From the NCBI RefSeq assembly GCF_002754375.1, contig NZ_PEFF01000001.1, forward strand, positions 2,562,501-2,626,500: a stretch of DNA of 64,000 bases. Direction: 5' to 3'. The stretch's first letter is position 1. Each line of letters begins with the position of its first letter. A program made the position numbers and the translations under genes. The notes under the pieces were generated by a model. The model was given only the letters and a program-made list of their open reading frames with translations, searched no databases and had not been told where the DNA came from. Positions 1 through 7,774 of the stretch are shown here, in pieces. This stretch comes from Variovorax sp. 54. GTDB taxonomy: Bacteria; Pseudomonadota; Gammaproteobacteria; Burkholderiales; Burkholderiaceae_C.

Positions 1-412
1 CTTCGAAGGCGACGGCCGCTGGCGCGAGTACGAGGGCAGCGTGGAAGACTGGCTGATCCAGTCCAAGCGCGCACGCGAGATCGCCGAGCAGCGCCTCGCG
101 TCGGCACCACCACCGGCTCCTGCCGCCGCACCGGCCCCGGCGCCCGCGGCTGCACCCGCCGCCGCCCCCACGGGCGGCCCCCGCAAGAAGCTCTCTTACA
201 AGGAGCAGCGCGAACTCGAAGGCCTGCCCGCACAGATCGACGCCCTCGAAACCGAGCAGAAGCGCATCAGCGAAATGCTCGAACTCGACGGCGGCGCCAT
301 CTACGCGAGCGACGCCTCGCGCGCGGTCGAGCTGAGCGAGCGCCACGCCAAGATCGACGACGAGTTGCTCGCCGCGCTGGAGCGCCAGGAAGAACTCGGC
401 GCCGGGCGCTGA
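1..412 (+). CDS. uup: ABC-F family ATPase, Uup type, C-terminal part (5' end outside window)
   Basis: Only the last 136 residues are in the window; the frame is open from base 2. What is visible is the end of the second ATPase domain (a WREYEGSVEDWL segment), an Ala/Pro-rich linker at about residues 35-60 of the visible part, and a C-terminal charged coiled coil beginning PRKKLSYKEQRELEGLPAQI. That arrangement is characteristic of Uup, a soluble duplicated-ATPase protein of the ABC-F family linked to ribosome function and to precise excision of transposons. The long Ala/Pro linker is common in high-GC homologues. Family assignment is good; the catalytic domains cannot be checked here. Confidence 0.85.
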   Translation, partial: FEGDGRWREYEGSVEDWLIQSKRAREIAEQRLASAPPPAPAAAPAPAPAAAPAAAPTGGPRKKLSYKEQRELEGLPAQIDALETEQKRISEMLELDGGAIYASDASRAVELSERHAKIDDELLAALERQEELGAGR

Positions 413-518
413 GCGGCGTCTTCCTGCGCCGGTTGGCCGCCCGTCCCACCCACGGCGGGCGCCAACTCGGCTATACATGCGGCACCGCCTTCCCCGGCTC
501 CCGGAAAGATCCCGCCGC

Positions 519-2252
519 ATGCCTTTTTCTTCTTCCTTCCACGCGTTGGTCCGTCGCAGCGTCGCTCTGCTGGCCCTCCTGGTGCTCGGCGCCTGCGCGC
601 AGCTGCCGAAGGATGTGGACCGCCCCGTCTCAAGCGCGCTCGCCTCGCCCAACGGCACGGCGCTGGCCACACTGCTGCAAGAGCGGCGACAAGCCGACAA
701 GGCCCGCTTCGACTCGGGCTTCCTCTTGCTGGGCGGACCGCAAGCCGCCTACGGCAGCCGGCTGGCGCTGATCGAGAGCGCACAGAAAACGCTGGACCTG
801 CAGTACTACGCCATCCACGCCGACGCCAGCACCGGCCGGCTGGTGCGCGGGCTGCAGGCGGCGGCCGAGCGTGGCGTGCGGGTGCGCATCCTGCTGGACG
901 ACTTCCACACCATCGGCCGCGACGCGCTGGTGCTCGGCCTGGCCTTCATCCCCAACATCGAGATGCGCCTGTTCAACCCGCTCGCGGGCTCGCGCGGCAC
1001 CGGCTTCAACCGCATGCTCAACGCCATCGGCGAGGTCTCGCGCATCCAGCAGCGCATGCACAACAAGCTGTTCCTGGCCGACAACGTGATGGGCGTGACC
1101 GGCGGGCGCAACCTGGGCGACGCCTACTTCGGCAATGCCACCACCGGCAACTTCGTCGACGTCGATGTGCTGGCGGCCGGCCCGATCGTGCAGGACCTCT
1201 CGCGCAGCTTCGACAGCTACTGGAACAACGAGCGCGCCTACCCCGTGCAGTCGCTGGTCTCGCGCGAAGAGTTCCAGCGCATCCGCGAGCGCGCGCGCCG
1301 GGTCGACAAGGAACTCGACGACGAAGCGGCCGAAGCCCGCAACCGCTCGAAGCCTGCGGACGACAAACCCCGGCCTGGCGGGGCGCCCACGGCCGAGCAG
1401 CGCGCCCGTGCCTGGGACGAGAAGCCGCTCGACCTGCGCAGCGCCGCCTTCGTCTGGGCCCCGGCCCTGATGCTGGCCGACGCGCCCGGCAAGATCCCGG
1501 CCGACAGCGGCCCCGGCGCGATGCGCAACCCCGACCTCGTGGTGAGCCGGCCCGACATGCCCTCGCGCAACGCCGCGGCCCTGGCCGACCTGGCGTCCAG
1601 CGCGGACACGGTGGTCGAAGGCCTGCTGCAGCTGATCGGCCAGGCGCGCACCGACCTGCTGATCATCTCGCCCTACTTCGTGCCCGGCCCCGACATGCAG
1701 CAGGCCTTTGCCGCCGCGCGCGCGCGGGGCGTGCGCATCCGGGTGCTGACGAATTCACTGGCCTCGAACGACGCCCCCATCGCCCACGTGGGCTACGCGC
1801 GCCACCGCAAGGCGCTACTCGCCGCAGGCGTCGAGCTGTACGAGTTGCGCAGCGAACAGACCGACTTCGGCAATGTGTTCGGCTCCTCGGGCGGCAGCGG
1901 CGCGGGCAGCGTCAGCGGCGAATCGCGCGCCATGCTGCACTCCAAGGTGCTGGTGATGGACGGCCGGCTGCTGGTGGTCGGCTCCATGAACCTCGACCTG
2001 CGCTCGCAATTGCAGAACACCGAGATCGCGCTGCTGATCCGCAGCGGCGAACTCTCGCGCATGGCGGCCGAGCAGATCGAACGCGGCATGCGCGAGCGCT
2101 CGTGGCATGTCGCGCTCGAGAAGGGCACGCTGGTGTGGCACGCGCCCGAGGGCAGCGGCCTGCAGGACACGGACACCGAGCCTGACGCGAGCGCCACGCT
2201 GCGCTTTTTGCTGCGGCTGTTCGGGCCGCTGGCGCCGGACCAGTTGCTCTGA
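519..2252 (+). CDS. Phospholipase D-like lipoprotein, cardiolipin synthase ClsC-type
   Basis: A 577-residue protein with a lipoprotein signal (lipobox LGAC, Cys about residue 26) and two HKD motifs: HNKLFLADN near residue 181 followed by GGRN, and HSKVLVMDG near residue 474 followed by GSMNLD. Two HKD motifs define the phospholipase D superfamily; length and lipoprotein signal fit bacterial ClsC/YmdC-type cardiolipin synthases, which make cardiolipin by phosphatidyl transfer at the envelope. An extra charged, Pro/Ala-rich insert lies at roughly residues 265-310. I chose ATG 519 over the in-frame ATG 477 because GGAAAG precedes it by about 10 bases and it starts a normal signal peptide. Substrate is inferred from family only. 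Confidence 0.85.
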   Translation: MPFSSSFHALVRRSVALLALLVLGACAQLPKDVDRPVSSALASPNGTALATLLQERRQADKARFDSGFLLLGGPQAAYGSRLALIESAQKTLDLQYYAIHADASTGRLVRGLQAAAERGVRVRILLDDFHTIGRDALVLGLAFIPNIEMRLFNPLAGSRGTGFNRMLNAIGEVSRIQQRMHNKLFLADNVMGVTGGRNLGDAYFGNATTGNFVDVDVLAAGPIVQDLSRSFDSYWNNERAYPVQSLVSREEFQRIRERARRVDKELDDEAAEARNRSKPADDKPRPGGAPTAEQRARAWDEKPLDLRSAAFVWAPALMLADAPGKIPADSGPGAMRNPDLVVSRPDMPSRNAAALADLASSADTVVEGLLQLIGQARTDLLIISPYFVPGPDMQQAFAAARARGVRIRVLTNSLASNDAPIAHVGYARHRKALLAAGVELYELRSEQTDFGNVFGSSGGSGAGSVSGESRAMLHSKVLVMDGRLLVVGSMNLDLRSQLQNTEIALLIRSGELSRMAAEQIERGMRERSWHVALEKGTLVWHAPEGSGLQDTDTEPDASATLRFLLRLFGPLAPDQLL

Positions 2253-2277
2253 CGGGTCCGGCGAGACCCCGACGGGG

Positions 2278-3207
2278 TCAGTGCTTGTGCTGGTGCGCAC
2301 CGCCCGCCGCGGGCGCCGGCGCTGCAGCGGCGCCTTCCGGCGCACCGACCGGCAGCTTCAGCTCCAGCGTCGTCTTCGCGCCCTTGGCGTCCTCGAACTT
2401 CAAGGTCATGGGCACGGTCGCGCCCTTGGTCATCGCGCCCTTCAGGTCCATCAGCATCACGTGGTAGCCGCCGGGCTTGAGCTCGACGGTCTTGCCGGCC
2501 GGCAGGTCGAGGCCGCCCGTCAGTTCGCGCATGCGCATCGTGTCGCCTTCCATCTTCATTTCGTGCACCTCGGCCACGCCGGCGGCGGGCGTCGAGATGC
2601 CGACCAGCTTCGTGCCGGTGGGCGCCGTGAGCTTCATGAAGGCGCCCGTGCCGCTCTGGCCCGGCACCGACTGGCGCACCCAGGCGTCGCGCACGTCGAC
2701 CGTGGCCACGCCCTGCGCGACCACGTCGAGCTTGGGCGCGGGCGTCTTCAGGCCGGCCGTGGCGGTGCCCGACGCAGGCACTTCGGCCCAATCGACGCTG
2801 CCGACGTCGCAGTCCTGGCGCACCTTGAACCACAGCGGGCCCGGCGTGGCGGGCACCTTGCCGCGCAGCACGAACTCGCCGCGCTCGCTGCCGGGCAGCG
2901 CGTTCTGCGGCGTCTCTGCGGTCCAGCGCACTTCGCCTTCGGCGCTGCCGGCCTTGGGGGCGTCGAGCTTCCAGCCCTTGCGCGCCTGCGCGTCGGTGAG
3001 CACGAAGCCCTTGGGCAGGCGCACCGCGAGGCCGGTGGTGGTCTTGGCGCCTTCGCAGGCGTGGCCGACGCGGAAGGCGGCGTTGTACTCGCTGCCGACG
3101 GTGGCGCCGCCCGGGGGCAGGCTCACGTGGGCGCCGGCGGCGCTGGCACCGGCCAGCAGGGCGCAGGCGGCGAGGGTGTGGAAGGTGGGGGTCGAAGGCT
3201 TCGTCAT
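2278..3207 (-). CDS. Periplasmic copper protein: YcnI (DUF1775) domain fused to PCu(A)C chaperone domain
   Basis: 309 residues. A signal peptide ends at GASAAGA and the mature protein would start with HVSLPPG; an N-terminal His is the copper ligand in YcnI/DUF1775 proteins. The first half (about 27-165) matches DUF1775 in pattern. The second half (about 170-290) is a PCu(A)C copper chaperone with the Met/His pattern VHEMKMEG...MRM...YHVMLM. A His-rich tail, AHQHKH, closes the protein. Both domains bind copper in the periplasm and deliver it to membrane enzymes or sensors. It lies 32 bp downstream of a TonB receptor on the same strand, so the two are probably cotranscribed. The upstream open frame beyond ATG 3207 overlaps the receptor gene and is not coding. 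Confidence 0.9.
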   Translation of the reverse strand: MTKPSTPTFHTLAACALLAGASAAGAHVSLPPGGATVGSEYNAAFRVGHACEGAKTTTGLAVRLPKGFVLTDAQARKGWKLDAPKAGSAEGEVRWTAETPQNALPGSERGEFVLRGKVPATPGPLWFKVRQDCDVGSVDWAEVPASGTATAGLKTPAPKLDVVAQGVATVDVRDAWVRQSVPGQSGTGAFMKLTAPTGTKLVGISTPAAGVAEVHEMKMEGDTMRMRELTGGLDLPAGKTVELKPGGYHVMLMDLKGAMTKGATVPMTLKFEDAKGAKTTLELKLPVGAPEGAAAAPAPAAGGAHQHKH

Positions 3208-3239
3208 GGCGTGTGTCCTTGGGTAGGAAAAGGTGAGGG

Positions 3240-5558
3240 TCAAAGGTCGAACTTGAGTTCGGCCACGAAGGTGCGTTGCGGGTACGGGTGGAAGGCCCAG
3301 TAGGTCCGGTTGTTCAGGTTGTCGATGCCGACGGCGGCGCTCCACTGGCGGTCGATGCGGTAGCGGATGCGCGCGTCGACCACGAAGAACTTCGAGAAGC
3401 CCATGAAGGCCATGCCGTTCGGATCGCTGTTGTCGAGCGTGCCGTACTGCCGGCCGCTGTAGCGCGCGCCGACCGTGTAGCTCCACTTGGCGTCGGGCCG
3501 GTAGGTGGCGAGCAGCGAGGCGCGCACCTTGGGCACGCGCGGCTGGTCGCGCCCCACGCTGGCCGGGAAGCCGCTGTTGGCGGTGATCTTCGAATCGGTC
3601 AGCGTGAGGCTGCCGCTCAGGTCGAGTCCCTGGATGCCCGCGTCGACCGTGTTCAGCGCCACCTCCAGCCCGCGCGTGCGGATGGCGTCGACGTTCTGCA
3701 CCGTGCTCACGAGGTTGGTGAGCGCCTGGGTGTAGAGCGCGTCTTTCGTGTGCTCGAAGAACAGCGTGGTGCGCAGCACGCCGTCGAGCCCCCAGCGCTT
3801 GAGGTCGCGCTCGGCGCTCAGCTCGGCGGTCCATGAACGCTCGGGGCGCAGGTTCGGGTTGGTGTTGACGATGCGGCTGCCCTCGATCGAGCCCTGGTAG
3901 AGCTCGCTCACGGTGGGCATGCGCACGGCGCGGCCGGTCGAGGCCTTGAAGAGCCAGTCGGGCGTGGCCTGCCAGGCGACGGCCGCCTTGGGCGAGACAA
4001 AGCTGTTCTTGCGTGGCGCGAAGTCGAGCAGCTTCGCCGCGTTGCCGAGCTGGCCGCCGTACGCCTCCCAGCGCTCGTGGCGCAGGCCCAGCGTGGTCTT
4101 CCAGTCTTTGGCGAAGCGCCAGGTGTCCTGCACGTACAGCGAGCGCAGCCGCGTGTTGCCGTTGAAGGCGGAGAACGGCGACACGGCCGGCCCGCCGATC
4201 CAGTCGCGCGTGGTGCCGATGGCGCTGCGCAGCCGCGCCGTGTCTTGCTGGACACCGAAATCGACCACGTGCGCGCCCACGCCCTCGGCCGAGCCGGTGG
4301 GCCGCCAGGTGCCCGCGGCCTTGAAGGTGTGCCAGCCGGCGCCGCCCATGTCGGTGGTGCGGCCGGGGCCGCCGTAGAAAGTGCCCGGCAAAGGCGCGGT
4401 CGGCGTGCGCGAGGTGTCCTTGGCGTAGTCGAACAGGCTCGCCGCCACTTCCCAGTCGAACACGCCGCCCGTGTGGCTCTTCACCGAGAGGCCGTGCATG
4501 TAGTGCGTGAGCGCCGTCTCGGTCGGTGCGAAGGCGGCGGCCGGCGCATCGAGGGTGTAGGTGCGCCCGCCGAGGTTCACGCGCCCGCCGTACACGGGCT
4601 GCCCGAAGGCGTCGCGAAGGTAGGTGTCGGTGCTGCCGTGCGTGGTGTTGTGCCAGGCGCCCAGCGTGTAGGTCGCGCGCACGGTGGGCGAGAAGTCGTA
4701 GGCCAGCTTGAGCTTGGCCTGTTCCTGGGTGGTGTCGTAGGCGGTGGTGCCGCCGAGCAGCCACCACGGCTGGTTCGACGGGTTCAGCCCGAGCACCGCG
4801 CCGGTGACGGGCGTGCCCGCAGTGCCGACAGTGCCCGCACTCACGAGCCGGTTGGCGAACGACAGCGCCTGCCCCTTGCTGTGGGTGCGCGAGGCGCCGA
4901 GCCACCACGACCAGTCGCCGCTGCGGCTGCCCAGCGACAGGTCGAGCTGCTGGCCGCCCGGCGACGAATGGCTGTTGTACAGATCGAAGTTCGAGGCAAA
5001 GCCGCTGAGCTTGACGTGCGCCTCGAGCTGCATGGGCATGCGCGTCACGTAATCGACCACCGCGCCCACCGAGTTGCCCGGGTAGGCGGCCGAGAACGGA
5101 CCGTAGAGCACGTCGACGCGCTCGATCTCGTCGGGCGACACCATGCCCCAGCGCGGCGCGAAGGTGGCGCCGTTGCCCAGCGGGTTCGACAGCATGATGC
5201 CGTCGGCGTAGACCATCGCGCGGGCGCTGTTGCCCGTGCCCGAGGCGCGGGTGGCGAGCACCGCGTGGTTGAAATCGCCGATGTAACGCTTGCGCACCAG
5301 CAGGCTCGGCAGGTACTTGAGCGCGTCTTCGGCGTCGGTCGCGTTGACCGTCTCGGCGATCTGCTCGGCGGTCACGCCTTCGATGGTGGTCGGGATCTGC
5401 GTCGGCAGCGAGGTCGGCCGGCCACCGCTGATGGTGACGGTGCCGAGCGCGCGACCCGGGGCCGTCGCCTCAGGCGGCGATGGCTGCTGCTGCGCCCACG
5501 CGGGCGCGCCGAGAGGAAATGCCATGGCGATCGCCAGGGCGCGGGAATGCTTTTTCAA
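3240..5558 (-). CDS. TonB-dependent outer-membrane receptor, probable copper (OprC-like) uptake
   Basis: 772 residues with a signal peptide ending PAWA, a TonB-box-like TVTISG near residue 40, a plug domain (YADGIMLSNPLGNG, DEIERVDVLYGPFSAAYPGNS) and a 22-strand-type barrel ending in FVAELKFDL. The start is TTG at 5558: the only nearby ATG (residue 12) would cut off the basic end of the signal peptide, and GGAG lies 10 bases upstream of the TTG. Plug features are ordinary for metal or siderophore receptors. Neighbours on both sides are copper-family genes (DUF2946 upstream, YcnI-PCuAC downstream), so copper or a copper chelate is the likeliest substrate. This is inferred from context; the sequence alone does not fix the ligand. 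Confidence 0.85.
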   Translation of the reverse strand: MKKHSRALAIAMAFPLGAPAWAQQQPSPPEATAPGRALGTVTISGGRPTSLPTQIPTTIEGVTAEQIAETVNATDAEDALKYLPSLLVRKRYIGDFNHAVLATRASGTGNSARAMVYADGIMLSNPLGNGATFAPRWGMVSPDEIERVDVLYGPFSAAYPGNSVGAVVDYVTRMPMQLEAHVKLSGFASNFDLYNSHSSPGGQQLDLSLGSRSGDWSWWLGASRTHSKGQALSFANRLVSAGTVGTAGTPVTGAVLGLNPSNQPWWLLGGTTAYDTTQEQAKLKLAYDFSPTVRATYTLGAWHNTTHGSTDTYLRDAFGQPVYGGRVNLGGRTYTLDAPAAAFAPTETALTHYMHGLSVKSHTGGVFDWEVAASLFDYAKDTSRTPTAPLPGTFYGGPGRTTDMGGAGWHTFKAAGTWRPTGSAEGVGAHVVDFGVQQDTARLRSAIGTTRDWIGGPAVSPFSAFNGNTRLRSLYVQDTWRFAKDWKTTLGLRHERWEAYGGQLGNAAKLLDFAPRKNSFVSPKAAVAWQATPDWLFKASTGRAVRMPTVSELYQGSIEGSRIVNTNPNLRPERSWTAELSAERDLKRWGLDGVLRTTLFFEHTKDALYTQALTNLVSTVQNVDAIRTRGLEVALNTVDAGIQGLDLSGSLTLTDSKITANSGFPASVGRDQPRVPKVRASLLATYRPDAKWSYTVGARYSGRQYGTLDNSDPNGMAFMGFSKFFVVDARIRYRIDRQWSAAVGIDNLNNRTYWAFHPYPQRTFVAELKFDL

Positions 5559-5643
5559 GGGGAACCGACTCCACGAACTTCAAGCCAGGAAGGCCGCCTG
5601 TGGGCACCCCGGGGGCGCAGACAGACGGCGATGGTTGGATCGC

Positions 5644-6015
5644 TCAGGCGAAGTACGGGGGCCCGCGCGCCGGCAGAGGCGCGGCCGTGGCCACGGCATG
5701 GCGCGCGGCGGGAATCGGTTGGAGCACGCGCCCCAGCGGCAGGGGCGCATCGAACGCGGCCGCCACGGGCGGCGGGGGCGGTGCGCCGGTCAGCACGCAC
5801 AGCGGGCAGTCCATGTGCGTGGCGCCCATGTCCTGCACACCGTCTTCGGTGTGCACCACCACCTTGATGGTGCCGGCGCCGGAACACACCAGTTCCATCG
5901 CCTGCGGATGCACCACCGGCGACGCCACTGCCACGCCCAGCGACAGCACGAACCACAACAGCACCCACCGGCCGAGACGGCCGATCAGGCGGGGGTGGGG
6001 GCGCAGCGCGTGCAT
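5644..6015 (-). CDS. DUF2946 family small exported protein
   Basis: 123 residues. One hydrophobic segment (about 15-32) is followed by a short periplasmic region containing the motif HMDCPLCVLTG, the conserved Cys-x-x-Cys signature of DUF2946 proteins, and a Pro/Ala-rich end. Members of this family are often found next to TonB receptors and PCu(A)C proteins in copper loci, as here: the receptor starts 85 bp downstream on the same strand. The paired Cys and His/Met around the motif suggest metal binding, but no biochemical role is established that I know of. It is likely the first gene of a three-gene copper operon. Confidence 0.75.
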   Translation of the reverse strand: MHALRPHPRLIGRLGRWVLLWFVLSLGVAVASPVVHPQAMELVCSGAGTIKVVVHTEDGVQDMGATHMDCPLCVLTGAPPPPPVAAAFDAPLPLGRVLQPIPAARHAVATAAPLPARGPPYFA

Positions 6016-6026
6016 GGCGGTCGCGA

Positions 6027-7307
6027 TTATCGGCGCACTTTGGGGTTGGTGGCCTTGGGGGCGGCACGGGGGGCGGCCTTACCGCCCTTGGGTGCGGCTG
6101 CGGCTTTGGACGCCGGCTTGGCCCCGCCCTTCGCGGTCGCCTTCTGGCCCGTGCCCTTGGCCGCCTTCTGCCCCTTGACGTTCTTGCCGCCACGCACGGC
6201 CTTGCGGGCCGGCGGCTCGGGCGCCGCGAGTGGCGGCATCGGCAACGCCATCTGTGCCTGCGCCTCGGTGAGCACCGGCGTCACGGTGAAGCCGCGCGCC
6301 GCCATCAGCGTGGGCAGCCCCTGCGCGCCGACCATGTGCAGCGCGCCGACCGCGGCGAACGCGCTGCGCCCGCCCGCATGCAGGCGCTCGATGCCGTCGG
6401 CCAGGCCGGGGTTGCGGTCGTCGAGCAGACGCTTCATGAGGCGCTGCTCGGCCGGCGTGTTCAGGCATTCGCACCACTCGGGGTACCGCGCCAGCCGGGC
6501 CGCGTCGCTGCGCGCCCAGATGTCGGCCAGCGTCTTGAGCTGGCCACGCAGCCGGCCCGATTCCAGCTCGTCGAGCATGGCGTCGATCTGCTCGGCCTCT
6601 TCGGCTTCGGAGCCGCCGGTGAGCCAGCGCAGCTGGTCGGCAGCGTTCTCGAGCGCGACGATCGGCTTGTTGCTGTTGCGGGCCGAGACGGCCAGTGTTT
6701 CGTCGACGCCGAACTCCGCGTACAGGCCGTCGGCGCGCGCCGCCAGCGCGGTCAGCGCCGTGACCTGCAGGATGGGCGGCAGCCTCGCGGTCGAACCCGG
6801 CGGCACGCAGGCCTCGGCGTTCTGGCGCTCGAGCCGGCGGGCGCGTTCGCCGCTGAGCACGCGCGCCACCGCGGCCGGGTCGGCGGGCTGGCTCAGAGCG
6901 CGCACCGTGGCGTCGTCGCGCGAGTCGAGCTCCAGCGCGAGCGTGTCGCTCTGCGCCATCGCCTTCTGCACGGTCGGGCCGGGGCGCACCCATTCGCCGC
7001 GCCCTAGGTGCAGGGTGCCGTAGAGCCACGAGGTGCGGCCGTCGCGCTCGATGCGCCACAGCAAGCCACGGTCGACGCCGTTGCGCAGGCCGATGCCGGG
7101 CTTCTCGAGGCTCGCGATGGCCGAGGGCGGGCAGGCGGCGGCATGCGCCGTGACCGTGAACACGGCGATGAAACAACCACCGACACCGGCCAGGGCCTGG
7201 CGGGTCAGACGTGCAAGAAGGCGCTGGGGCGCCGGCCGGTCGGTGCCGCGCGACAGCAGGCGCAGCGGTGCGACGAGGGCTCGGAGTATCCGCAAGGCGA
7301 GCTCCAT
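6027..7307 (-). CDS. TraB/GumN family protein with Lys/Ala-rich C-terminal tail
   Basis: 426 residues from ATG 7307 (in-frame ATGs at 7328 and 7349 are possible; none has a clear ribosome site). An N-terminal signal segment ends near VTAHAA. The domain shows the TraB/GumN signature: SWLYGTLHLG near the start and AAVGALHMVGAQG toward the end, with conserved acidic ELD between. Bacterial GumN-like proteins are related to Tiki metalloproteases, whose Gly-x-x-His motifs bind metal; the function in bacteria is poorly defined. The last 60 or so residues are a Lys/Ala/Gly/Pro tail resembling histone H1, odd for an exported protein. It is divergent from the VOC gene, 53 bp away. Confidence 0.8.
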   Translation of the reverse strand: MELALRILRALVAPLRLLSRGTDRPAPQRLLARLTRQALAGVGGCFIAVFTVTAHAAACPPSAIASLEKPGIGLRNGVDRGLLWRIERDGRTSWLYGTLHLGRGEWVRPGPTVQKAMAQSDTLALELDSRDDATVRALSQPADPAAVARVLSGERARRLERQNAEACVPPGSTARLPPILQVTALTALAARADGLYAEFGVDETLAVSARNSNKPIVALENAADQLRWLTGGSEAEEAEQIDAMLDELESGRLRGQLKTLADIWARSDAARLARYPEWCECLNTPAEQRLMKRLLDDRNPGLADGIERLHAGGRSAFAAVGALHMVGAQGLPTLMAARGFTVTPVLTEAQAQMALPMPPLAAPEPPARKAVRGGKNVKGQKAAKGTGQKATAKGGAKPASKAAAAPKGGKAAPRAAPKATNPKVRR

Positions 7308-7360
7308 GATTGAAAGAAAGTCCGGCATTCTCACAGCACCGCTGCCCATAATCCAAAACC

Positions 7361-7774
7361 ATGCAAAGCATCTTTCACCTTGCCATTCACGTGCGCGACC
7401 TGGACGGCGCCCGCCGCTTCTACGGCGACGTGCTCGGTTGCGCCGAAGGCCGCAGCACCGACACCTGGGTCGACTTCGACTTCTTCGGCCACCAGCTCTC
7501 GTTGCATCGGGGCGAACCCTTCGCCACCACCCGCACCGGCCGCGTCGGCGATGCGATGGTGCCCATGCCGCACTTCGGCATCGTGCTCGCGCTGCCCGAC
7601 TGGCAGGCCCTGGCCGGTCGCCTCGAGGCCGCCGGCACCGAGTTCGTGCTGAAGCCGCAGGTGCGCTTCGAAGGCCAGCCGGGCGAGCAGTGGACGATGT
7701 TCTTCTGCGACCCCTTCGGCAACCCGATCGAGGTCAAGGGCTTCCGTTCGCTCGACACGCTTTACGACAAGTGA
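7361..7774 (+). CDS. VOC (glyoxalase/dioxygenase) superfamily protein
   Basis: 137 residues, a single VOC module pair. Likely metal ligands are His6 (IFHLAIHVRDL), His71 (MPHFGIV) and Glu124 (NPIEVKGF), giving the usual two-His-one-Glu site, so it should be an active metalloenzyme or metal-dependent binding protein. Typical landmarks are ARRFYGDVLG and DPFGNPIE. Substrate cannot be told; annotated relatives are usually listed as extradiol dioxygenase-like. Its stop overlaps the GTG start of the next gene by four bases, so the two are translationally coupled. Confidence 0.85.
   Translation: MQSIFHLAIHVRDLDGARRFYGDVLGCAEGRSTDTWVDFDFFGHQLSLHRGEPFATTRTGRVGDAMVPMPHFGIVLALPDWQALAGRLEAAGTEFVLKPQVRFEGQPGEQWTMFFCDPFGNPIEVKGFRSLDTLYDK

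Noticed and set aside
3208..4908. Long open frame extending the YcnI-PCuAC gene upstream to 876 residues
   Set aside because: It runs opposite the coding frame of the TonB receptor, its translation is Arg/His/Gly-rich noise, and a good signal peptide starts at 3207.
5559..5643. Possible cobalamin riboswitch or Fur box before the TonB receptor
   Set aside because: The 85-bp gap is too short for the riboswitch and contains no recognisable conserved box or Fur-like AT-rich dyad.
4077..5867. Long plus-strand open frame over the TonB receptor gene
   Set aside because: A GC-rich antisense shadow: composition is Arg/Ala/Gly-heavy and no family pattern appears. The minus-strand receptor is clearly the gene.
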